Assembly (NCBI GenBank): GCA_963924555.1 | Contig: OZ004587.1 | Location: 930,001 to 994,000, forward strand | Source of the DNA: Crambe crambe | Taxonomy: Eukaryota > Porifera > Demospongiae > Poecilosclerida > Crambeidae | Direction of reading: 5' to 3' | Length of the DNA: 64,000 nt | Shown: positions 22,144 to 34,100 of the stretch, piece after piece | How the letters are laid out: every line of letters starts with the position of its first letter | How positions within the stretch are numbered: position 1 is the stretch's first letter | Notes under the pieces: model-generated | What the model was told of the DNA's origin: nothing | The model's database searches: none | Seen by the model: the letters and a program-made list of their open reading frames with translations, nothing else | Made by a program: the position numbers and the translations under genes

Positions 22144-25100
22144 CTACATAAAGGAAAATTATAGAAGCATGAAATCCACTTCAAAATGCAGAACCTCTAT
22201 ATATATCATCAGGACATATTTCAGTGTCCCACTTCAATAACTGGTCATTTTCCAACCACTTTAAGGATGTTGCTAACCAGTTTCAGTGTTTCATATGGTG
22301 TGTACTCACTTGGCAGTCTGGGGGCCCTCAGCATTGAGAGCACCAGCAGTGCAGAACATGGCAGTAGTCTCCAAGTCACCAACTATGCCAGCGATAGAGG
22401 AAATAGCTTCGTTGCAGGCCTGTGTACCAATGGCTCCAGCCTGGATGGCTGATACCACATAAGAAACCTGTATGCATGTATGTACATATGTATGAAAGGT
22501 CAATTGAAAAGGTCACGGGAGCATTATACCTTTTCAGTGACAACTCTGGCAGCATCAGCTAACTCCCTCTTCGAGCGACCATCGTTCGGGTTCCCCTGGA
22601 CACTGGCTCCGCAATGGATCAACTCCTTGCAACTCTCTCCCAGATCATAGCCCGTCTTCCTCAATCTGCTAGCAATCTCAGGGGACTCGATAGTGGCCAG
22701 AGCACCACGAGCAGAGTCAACCAGGCAACTGTATGTGGATGTAAGCTCACGGGACACATTGGAAAGTTCTCCAGGACTGGAACTGGATTTCAAAACCATG
22801 TCCTGAGCATGTTTGGTGAGCCCCTTGCAGTGTTGGAAGGTGTCTGCTTGGTAGTCAGCATATGTACCCTCAATTTCTCCCTCAGGTGTGGAGCCAAGAC
22901 GAGTCATGGCCTTGTTGATCTCTTCTGTCATGCCTATGGATTAAAAATGCAGTTAATACGCATGCATTGCTGACATTTCACTCCTTACCAGATATGAGTC
23001 CAGCCTCTCCTCCTGCCTTCTCCAGTGTGGCTGTGAGTTCAGAGACTGCTTGGTTCATCAATGTAGAAGCCTCGTCCACTTTATCATGGGCAGCTGTGGA
23101 CTTGGGGTTGCCTCCAGCATCCTTAGATGCATACACTAGCTGCAATGCACTCTCTGAAATGAGGGGAAGGGTTTGGATAGACATGACTGTAGCAATGGCA
23201 TGAATCACACTTATAGCTCTATAGAGAGTTTGCCCAAGAATAAGGGATGGTTAAAAAGGTAAATTTCCAATTGATTTTTATGTTGCATCCGTGTCATTTG
23301 ATATGTTTGACCATCCTATGACTAACTCCAGACACTATCTGTATATCCCCTGGTCCTCACCAGTGAGTGTCTTAGTCTGCTCCAGGAGATTGCTCTGTAT
23401 CTGTGAGCTGGAGGTCTTAGAGGCAGCACCAATGGCAGCTCCAGCGAGACTGGGGAAGAGATTAGCCATGGCTGTCACCTGGTGTCCCAGTTTCTCAGCT
23501 TCTCCTTTGGCTGCGGTGGCAAGGGGCACCACTGTGTCCTTGATGTTGGCTGAAGAGTCCAACATCTGCTCCTGGAAACCCTGAGAGAAGAAATTATTTA
23601 TTCAGCACAATAGATACATGAATAAAAGTAAATATATGAATAAACAAATATAATACGGTACCTGTAGAGTGGAGGAGGCATGGGGCTGCAGTTGCTGACT
23701 CATGGCGGCGAGGATGGCCTGGTCCAAGTGGTTGATGTTCTCATTCAGACAGTCGATGGCCTTATCGCACTCCTTCTGACCAGGACACTTGTCCCTAATG
23801 GCTAGGATCAAACTCTTAATAGCATCTGTCACAGCCCGAGTGTGTGAAGCAAGCAGCTGCCACATGTTGGGGTCATTGGGATTAATAGCAAGATTCTTGG
23901 CTGAGGTTAGCAAGCTGTTGCTTGATTTGTTGACATTCTTGCCAGCTTGTATGATGGGCTCTTGAGCCTTGCGAGCAGAAGCGCTGATCTTGGCAGGAGT
24001 GCTGGCAAATTGAGGGCTAGAGGCAAAGGTGGTGAGAGCCTCCACTGCTTCCACAAGAGGTTTGGTGGTCTCTGCACATGCTTCACGGTTGGCCTCAGTC
24101 AAATCACCAGCCAGAGCCTGCATAGTTGGAGATAAAAATTCATAATTGGAGGTGAACTTCATTTAAAAATTAATTATATTGCATCACAGCTAAAGTGCAT
24201 CCAGACATACGAAGACCCACTTCTACCGCTATTAGGCATAGGTGCTAGGAACCACCGTTTAACAGTGAGCACGTGCCTATTTTGGTGGGCATTATTTAGA
24301 GTATTGCATGATAAAGCTGCTAATTAGCAGCTATGGTTCCATACAGAAAGAGACATTTTATTAAATAAGTGAGCTTAGCAAAAGCAGAAAAAAATCAAAA
24401 AAAAAAGAAAAAAAAAGCCAGAAAATCAATAGTACATACCTTGATGTTCTTGACCAGGCTAGCAGTGTTGTTGGCCACTTCCTTGGCGGCCTGGACAAAG
24501 TGTCTCTTGGCCACAGGGTTGCTTGTCTTGCTGCTGGCAACCTTGCAGGCATTGCACAGTACGCTGGTGTGTTTGGCTATGACTGTGGCAGCTGCAAGCA
24601 CTTGCTGCTGGTTGGATGATGGGTTCAACAGGTTCTGACAAGCCATTGAGATTGCCTGGAGAAGAGGGAGGGAGAATAATCTATGTATTGTTGTTGTATG
24701 CATCTAGACAAGAGTTTTGCCCAATTACATGGGTTATCCCCTGAATAGAATGACCATGTTTGAGCAGATTTCATCATGAAAAGATGAATGAAGGCTTAAA
24801 AATTACTGGATGATGTGATTCACTTTACCTGTGAAGCTCTGGCAAACTGTGTCTGGTCCACGAGTCCTGGAGTGGCAGCAGTACTACTTGAGTCGGCTAT
24901 TCCCACCAAGTACGCAGCCTGAGCACTGGCTTCTGTCAGTTGGCACACTGCATTGGCCGTGCTGTCCACTGCTTTGCTGAACTCGTCAATCTCTCCATTC
25001 TTGGCATGGGTAGTGATCAAGGCACCTGCCTCTCCCAAAACCTAAGGGATGTACGTAAATTAAATATTCAATTATCATTATCTCTATTGTGTGTGTAGCA

Positions 25101-28100
25101 CTCTTTAATTGAACACAAATACAATAGAGTAAGACATTGGAACCTCCGAATGATGGACACACTTGGGACCCAGCCTTTGTCCTTTGTAGAGAGGTTGTCC
25201 TCTTTTGGAGGTTATTAAGTATAGAGTGCATATGCAAAGGTACTCCCATTTTTGTCCTCTCCTCTTTTGGTGTTGTTTATTGGAGGTTCTGAGGTTCTAC
25301 TGTAGGTAGTGGATTCAATGGTTCACTGCACGTACCTTAGATTTCTCGATGACCAGGTCCAAGCAGTCAAAGTATGACAGATCACTAACAGGCTCGTTAG
25401 GGTTGTCAAGGACAGGGGCTACAGCCTATTGGAGGGAATAGACATTGATTATACTGTATAAATCCTAAAAAGGGGGAATTAGTATAACAGGAAATTATAG
25501 TTGGGAAGGGGGGGGGGGGGGGGGGGGGGGTGATTTCAGAAAAAAAAAAAAAAACCAAAAAAAAAATACAAAAATATAAATTTTAGCAAACATGAAAATT
25601 TACTCAACCAGGCATTACACACTTTGAAATGATCTGACAAAATGTCAGACCATGGGAAGAGTTGATTGGCCATATTATGATATGGCCTTTAAATAGATAC
25701 ATTCCTAAGTGCAATGGGATGTGTTATATCAATATGATGTCAGACCTAAGAAAATCTTGATCAGATATTTGATCTTTTGACCCTATGGCAGACTGTTATA
25801 ATCCTCACTGCACTTTATATATTTTCACCTCAATACTCCTGATGGCACTGTCACATTCCTTCTGTCCAGGGCCTGAGCTAGAACATAAGTTGATAAGAGA
25901 GTTTATAGCATCAGTCACAGAGCGAGCAGCTGCTGCCAATTGGTTCATAACGTTAGGAGCATTTGGATCAGCAGAGAGAGCCTTAGCTGCTAGCAAGAGT
26001 TTAGAGGAAGACACAGATATGGTCCTGAGATAACCCAACATCTCATCACGACTCTCCTTGTTCTTAGAGGCACCGGCAAGAGTCAAACCGGCCGTCAACA
26101 TCTCTTCGAATTGAGTGGCAAAAGTTTGTGTGGTGACGGCTTGTACTTCTGGAGTGCTGTTAGCAGCTGAGACCACGTCTGCTCCAGACACATTCAGGGC
26201 GGCGGCTGCAGCACTTAGGTTGTTCTGGAGTGTTTGGTAACTGGCACCACCTGAGCTGGGGAACTAAGGGGTGGGTGGGAGATGGGTGCATGGAGGAGGG
26301 GAGAGCAAAAGTGATACATTCAGTTCATTGTATGCAGCGTACATATGTAACAGTCACATAAACTTCACTAACATAGTATGAGTGCCATGAATATCCGATG
26401 TGGCTTAATGAATCCAATTCATAACTCACATGATATCCCATTGCATCAGCTCATATCATTACATCATAGTATTACATCATATCATTACATCATACTAATG
26501 TGTAACTATTAATAGCTATATGCTCCAAGCCTCCACTAGGCTGTAAATCTCCTTCTTCTTTTTTTTTTTTTTTTGGTGGGGGCATAAGGAAAAAAAATAG
26601 GGCCTGGTATATACTGCATGAAATTATTACTCTATAAATAACAAAAATACATCGCAAGCTAGATATGCAGTTGATGATCAATCATTTTGATTCTCTAGCA
26701 TACTAGGCATGCCGCATCCCTCCGTCTTTACATCATTCAGGAACAGGCTTTCAGAAAGGTAGGTTAGTCACATCACACCAAGTAGACTAGTTGTTAAGTG
26801 GGCAGGATCCTTCATGCCTGTCATACTCGATATCTCCAAGGAAATAGGAGCAGCAACAGCCATCCAGTGAGTATTGTATGCTGGCTACAAAGCTCCCACT
26901 CCATGATGATAGTGTAGTGGGCATTATTATGTGGAGGATTAAGTATCCAATTCCCGATGCAAGCGCAAACAGTGTACACCAGGCCCTATCTCCCGCCAAA
27001 AAAGCTAGGCCTGCCTGCACTATAAGGGTGATAGTGATACTAATCAGAATACATGTATATGCTTGGGGCATTTTGAAGTATAGATACATGTATAAGTATA
27101 TATTTATACATTTCAGTGGATCATGATCTGAGAAAATCAGCAAACATTATACTGCCTCTCTATATACCTTGCCACTTTGGAGTTTTCGACTAGCTTCAGC
27201 AATGGCCTTGATGGCATGATCAAACTCAATCTGCCCAGGGAGACAGTTGACCACCTGGTTGAGGGCCTGAGACACAGCTTTGGCAGCTTGGGCAAGACGG
27301 AGCTGTTTGTTAGGCACACTGGGGTCCTGCACAGCTGCCTTGGCCTCCGATATCAGAGTCACACTCTGATCCATAACCTAACAGAATTATAACATATCTA
27401 AATTGCAGTTCTAAAGAAATACACTGAACATTTTTTCATAGATAAATTAAGTGTGTATCTGGAAATTGATTTCTGTAGCACTAAAGCATTCACCTTGCCC
27501 CTTGATCATTCACTATAACTGCTACAACTTTCTTGGTTCTTAACCGATTTACAAATTTCAAACACCAGCAGAGAGAGTAGATAATCAGCTCTCTATTGAT
27601 GCATTAAACTAGAAATTTGGTTAAGAATTGAGAAAGTTATAGCAGTTATAGTGAATGATCAAGGGGCAAGGTGAATGCAAATAGAGTTTAAAGAGATTAA
27701 TTTAAGTGTGTATCTGTAAATGGCATTTATGGCACATAATTATATGGAGCATTATTGTACCTGCTGGGCAGTGGAGAGGATGTATTCCTGAGTCTGAGCA
27801 TTCTTGGTGCCAGCGGCCACACCCCTGACGGCATGGGCCAACACAGCAAGGGCATTGGCCGTGTCTCGTGCTGCTATCCCTGTGTAGTTCTCATTACCTA
27901 AACAGCAATCAGAATATGTAAGTTTTCATCAGCATGCAATAGTTTTACAGCTTTATCAGGTCAAAGAGGTACTTTAATTAAAGTGATTATTATTTATGAT
28001 TACAAAATTTAGCAATATAACTCTTGTGATTTCAGCTAGAGAGAAAGTTTTACATTATTGATACTGCTGGATGCCACCAAGTCTTGGGTACATGGTTCTG

Positions 28101-31100
28101 ACAATCAAGAATGAAAGCAATTGCTAGCATAAATCAAAGCATAAATCTTGACAGACATCTACATGCAGACTATACTAATTATGGTAGAATTATTCTGCAG
28201 GACTTAGAAAACATTTTGTTTTCTAAGTCCTAAGTGTGAGTTTTCATGTTAGAAAAGATTCATGTCTATGGCTCTGTAGGTTGGAAGTTAGGGGTATGAT
28301 GTATTCAAACTTAGCTAAATTTAGTAACCTTGCACCATTTATGGCTGTTGAATATATTTGTTAATATTCATAATCCATAGCATGCACCTGCACACATTCC
28401 ACAATAATTATAGCTAAAAATAGTATTACATCATTATGGCTAAAAATAGCACATCATTATGAATCAGGTCCTATAAGATCTTCAAAGTCTTAATACTCAC
28501 TCTAAAATAGACACCATCAAGTTCCAAGTAAAGTGGATCACTGAACTGACCTTGGTTAGCAGCTGTTAGGAGCTGAGCCATGGAGGAACCAACCGTCTTC
28601 GAAGTGGCCCCCAACTCCAAGGCACTGGTCTCGACGCTCTCTCCAGGAAGGGGAAGCAACATACCTACAAAAACAGATCAAGGATCATAATTACCATTAC
28701 GTAATTTTTAATGGTTTGTGAAATAATCAGGTGCATATGCCATATACATTCATAAGGTAAGAAGAAAGAAGTATTATTTGTTGTCCAGAAAAAAATATAT
28801 TACTTCTATAGGAATTAACTGTATATACTTGAAATAGATTAGGGGGAAAATTTAAATCATAAATAAAATTAGGAGCTAAATCATAAACATTAGTATTATG
28901 AATAATGCTGGCCAAAAGGTATAAAAGTAATCAAACAAAACATAAAACTTAATCTCCGAAACACTGCTATGCAAGATCTTCCGGAATGGCTAACAAGAGA
29001 TTTGAACTTTCCAACATGATATCTTACCTGCTCATTGTGGTGGTGATATTACAAGGAACTACTGTAACAGAATCAAGGGTTCTATCAGGTACTGTGCATC
29101 ATCATTGCATGCTGCAAGACTTAATATCAGACTTAGAAACAGCATATAACTGGCTTTTCCATCGATGATTAGGAAATATTTTTCATTGATGGTATAGTGT
29201 CAATAACAATTTTCTTCCCTACAGAAATCATGCTACAAGACTTTCAAAACTGCTCTGAGGGTGATAGAGTGGACATTCAGTGTACTGTGAACAATGACAG
29301 CTATGGCATTATCTGGAGAATAAATGGTGAAGATCGGACTTTTTCCGAATTGAGAGCTCAAAATTTGACAACAAGGAATGAAGGCAGAGATTTGAACTTT
29401 ACATGCAGCCAACAGTTCCACCATGTCATCTTAGCATGCAGATCCATCCGTGGTGAAAGTGGCAGCTACAATAAGACAATAATAGTGTCCCCTCGACCTC
29501 AACCATCTATAAGTACAGCACACTCAGAGTTAACTATTTCTGCTGGTAACATTGATAGCTCATCTTTTCCCCTATTAATAGTAGCATTATTGACTTCACT
29601 CTTTGTGAATCAGTGTAAGCTCTCTATTTAATAGTTTCTTTCTTTCTTTCTTTTGTTTTTACCAGTTTTATTTTAATGTTTGATGATAATTATGGGAAAT
29701 ACCCAGGGAAAAATGCAATTAAATTCATCAACAGCACAATGGAATTCATCCTGCCCTCCTCTGGTAGGTTAGTAATCTCACTGCTACTCCATCTAAGCAG
29801 GATGACTGATAACACAAATCCTATATCTAATAACCCAGAAAGAGATTTAGGTTGAAGGTGAGAAAATAAAATTAAAAAAATAAACAAAAAACAAAAACAA
29901 CAAAAAAAATAGTCAAGACTGTTTTATCATGCATGGAGAGGATATTCATTGATCTTTGAATAACAACTCTATTATGCATACAAGGTGTATAAATATTTAC
30001 CTATTTCAGCCTGCAGTGATTCATTAAAACACAATGAAACAATTAAAACAAGTAAAGGCTATTGTTTCCAGAGTCACACACATACACGACTCCACTGCTG
30101 TCCACTGTCAACCCTCGAGGCTGGCACAGTACCCCATCATCTCCGAAACAGTGAACAAACTGACCATCACAAGTAAAGACGGACACACGAGGATGGAGAC
30201 CACACTCACTAATGTACACATAGTTGTCAGCAACAACAATTCCAGTTGGAACTTTAAGTTGACCTTTCATTTTGCCCTCTTTTCCAAACTTCCTGAGGAA
30301 CTGACCATTGAGATTGAAGACTTGAATGCGATGGTTTCCTGTGTCAGCCACGTAAATATTCCCCATGTTATCACAAGACACACCACTAGGACATCGAAAT
30401 TCTCCCTTACCACTTCCTCTCTTGCCAATACAACCAGATATGGCAAAATCATTGCAATTAATAATATGAATACAATGTTTCTGTTGATCGGTCACATACA
30501 GGGAAGAGGATTTAGGGCTAATGGCAAGCGAATTTATCTGTGACGAGTTATTTTCGTGTATATTTAAAGCAGCAAGTAACTGGCCACCTTGTGAGTATTT
30601 TAGTATGCGATTTATACCTCCATCCAATACAAAGATACATTCTTGCTTGTCCATGGTTGCAACTAAACCTCGTGGAATTGCTGATACAACATCAGTTCCT
30701 TCTATATCGAATGAGTTATATCTATCCCCACTCAAGTGGAATATCGAGATACAAGGCTCTTTCTCTTCAGCAATGATGATTCTACCTTTACTATTGAGAG
30801 CGACGGCTGAAGGACTTTTCAAATTACCGATGGTTGAAATTGGAGCTCTAATGCTTTCAACAGAAGGCAAATTCACAGCAACGTTAAACGGACTTCCCTT
30901 GATGTGCTCATCTTCGACTCTGACGTGAAGCTGATGACGACCCTTAACTAGAGGCACGTAGCTAATCTCGTAGAAATTCTGTAAGCTTTCAGCTCTTCTC
31001 TCCACGCTGCATTGGATGGTGTTATCTGTGATATCAGATACGAGCTCACTCTCAAGAGAATGAACCATTTCATTGCAAAGGTTCTTTCTCGAATCGATTG

Positions 31101-34100
31101 CTTGGAGTAAAAAGGATGATTTGTTGCCTACTGTACCGACTTCCAAACCTAATCCTGACACGTTACAGTTTTCTGGACTAACATCATAAGAATAGACATG
31201 ACCAAACTGCTCTATTACGCTCTCTACCTCACAAAAACGACTGAAGAATTTGATTTTAGCTTCTTCTGAAGGCTCAAGGAGCAAGGGTGGCAAAAATTGA
31301 CCAGTGATATCATTAGCATCTCTTTTTGCCCTAAAGATATCTCGCTTGTTATAGTCAGGTCAATTTCGCAGAATTTTTCATGAAATCGTTACCAACTGGA
31401 CCAAAGCATAATTTTTTGTAATGTGATTTATCATACCATATTAAAGCTATTCAGAAGGGGTGCCATTGAATTTTCACTATGGAAGCAAAAGTATGAAGCT
31501 TCAAACTTTTTACCTTGAAGTTGCGCTATGCGCGAAATATATTAATTTCGCTCATTGCACAGCTACAATAGTAAAAATGACGCGAATTTTAATTTCGCGA
31601 AAATTAAATTTACTTTTTTGGCCTGCAACCATTTTGGGTGTGCAGATTGGAAGTGCTGTGTTATTTGTGGAGGGGAAGAGGATCTTAAATGCCCAGCAGA
31701 TAGTTATCAAGGTAATGGCTTGAAATTTACAGCAGCTTTCTCCAAACTATCATGATCTTCAATGTTTACCAGCTGTAGTGAAGTTCAGTGAGAATGAAGA
31801 TGCTGAATCATTCATGACAAATAGAGCTAAGTAGCACAAGGCATGTCACCTGAAGTTTGCCCCTTTGAAGCTCGAGAAAGTAAGAGTAATAGCTAAACGA
31901 TCAGTTGAAGTTGAAAATGAGGAGGAGCAAAGAAAATCGAAATGAAAAAGAGTTAGAACTCCCAGTGTGGTGTATTTTGCTCTGAGGTAGGTGATAAACT
32001 TTATAATTGTTCCACAATGAATCTCGATACTGAATTGAGAAGAATGGCTACAGAGTTACAAGATACAGCTTTGCTTGCTAGGATTTGTGGGGATGACTTA
32101 ATAGCTATAGAAGCCAAATACCATTATAACTGTCTTTCAAAGCATAAAAATAGGTATCGAAGTGCACAAGAAGCTAAGCAAGACTCTACTATCAGTGAAG
32201 ATAATAGTATAGTTGATGCTCAAGTATTTGTTGAATTGGTATCCCATATTGAGGATAGTGTTGAAGCTGGCAAATTCATTTTTAAGCTGCCTGAGTTGCA
32301 TGGTTTATATGAAAATCATTTTAAAACCCTTCAAGTTGAGAAACAAATAAAGTTAAAGCAGTAGCTGCTTGATCATTTTGGTGATAGATGTCAGTAGCAG
32401 TCAGATGGCAAGGATACATTATTTCAAGGCTTACAGAAATTGTTGAAGGAAGCTGTTGCTGATAGACAATCAGAAATGTTAGCTATGGCTAAGGTTGCAA
32501 AAAGATTAAGAAAAGAGATGTTAGAATGGAAGCCTCCACAGTTTGCAGGCAGCTTTCCATCAGACTGCCAGAGTAAGTCAGTGCCTAAATTGCTGAAGCT
32601 TTTTGTGAATTTGTGATGTAGTATGAAAATTTAGCTGAGTCACAGACTACACTAACAATTTCACAGCTAATATACTTTAGCTAATGTAAAAATTAATAGA
32701 CCTACAAAAAGCTTCATCTCTTGAAGTATCATGAACCTCCACTTCCTCTTTATATTGGTTTAAGTATCCACACACATAGCTACCAGGACTAAGAAAGAAG
32801 TAAATGGTTTGTATAGAATGGGAATCAGTGTTAGCTATAACCGTATTTTGGAATTGGACTTGCTTACTGTATAATAATGTATGGAAGCCAGTGTGGACAA
32901 ATCTTCCAGAGATAGCAAAAGCCTGTCAAGAACTTTTGAAATGTGGCTGTCAAGCACACCCCTTATGCTCAAGAAAGTGCAAGTGTAAAGATGCAGGGCT
33001 CTCTTGCACTGCTTTGTGCAATTGCAGTGGAAATTGTAATTCATGATCAATTTATATTTCGTGCTTTTTTATTTTGCTATGTTATCTCTATGGGTAGCGA
33101 AAATTTAAATTTTCGTGCTTACCGCAAAACAAAAAAAAATCTAAACAAAATGTCATAAAAACTCTCCAAACCACTCAAACTGATGGCACCCCTTATAATT
33201 TTCTTTAGTATGGATTCATAAATGATGTTATGAAGTTTCATATTTTGGTCCACTTCGTAACAATAAAATATAAAATTGACCTGACTATTAGCAACTTTAA
33301 CACTTTCTGCCATACTGTGGATTTCAGGATGGTTGTCAGTAAGGAATGAGAAAATAGGTACCTAAGAAATTCGATCCTTTCATGTCTTATACAATCCATG
33401 CAGTTGTGTAAACTAATTGTATCCACCTATTCCTCAAACCTTCCTGACAACCTGCAGTGGACATTGCAGTGATCTTGCAACAAGCCAAATTTTACATAGC
33501 TTCCTTTGAGTTGGGCTACTTGAAAGGAAGCTATGTAAATTTTGGTTTGGCTGTTCTGGATTTGTATTGCAAGACCACTGGAATCTGCAGCCTTGTGCAT
33601 AATTGGGTAAGGGTTGTTAGTCTTCCCAGATCCCTAGCTGAAGTTTCAAACAGGATGCTTACATATTATTCATGAGAATATAACAGCCTAAGTTTCTTCA
33701 TCCAAACAGGGTGACCCACCCTGTATTACCTATACGTAACTTGGGGGAAAACACTGACTAGTTTCAGATTAACAAAAAGGACTTTTTAACCTTCATGGTA
33801 AGGTTATACATACGTACTGATCACCTCTGGGCTGGTCTCACTCTTAAAGGAAGTGGTCTCTTTACAGAGGTTGATACAAGCACTATTGGGGTATAACCAA
33901 GTTATCTCCGAATAGGATGGTTTCTTAATACTGTACTATCTTGAAAATGGAAACACTATTCATTATGCTACTATGTGCCTAAGCAAGCAAACTTATTGGT
34001 TGGTCAACTCAGATATTTCTAATACTATGTCATATGCACTTTAAGCTTATAATAACTCATTAGATGATGATAATGGCGTATAATCCATCAGAGATTTCAA

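Larger units (their letters stand above)
30043..33307 (-). pseudogene. TRIM-NHL copy 1: 5'-truncated and transposon-split
   Basis: The 30043-31351 part is nearly identical to the filamin plus NHL half of copy 2 (EEAKIKFFSRFCEVE, YVPLVKGRHQLHVRVEDEHI, then NHL repeats such as YVADTGNHRIQVF), ending at the same position with NSLYLF. At 31351 it breaks off inside the region equal to copy 2 NNQDIFRAK, and 20 more matching bases resume at 33288-33307 after a transposon. Beyond 33307 the similarity to copy 2 stops, so the B-box and coiled coil were never part of this duplicate or were lost. The NHL frame itself has no stop codon, implying recent disruption. Copy 1 has a 3-residue insertion (DVVSAI versus DG in copy 2). 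Confidence 0.85.

Noticed and set aside
20008-28662. Many separate minus-strand Ala-rich frames as independent genes
   Set aside because: Each ends at splice signals with matching phase and they align in order to one talin protein.
31352-33287. Considered a retrotransposon insertion
   Set aside because: It has inverted termini, a 3-bp duplication and no poly-A tail, reverse transcriptase or LTR, so a DNA transposon fits better.
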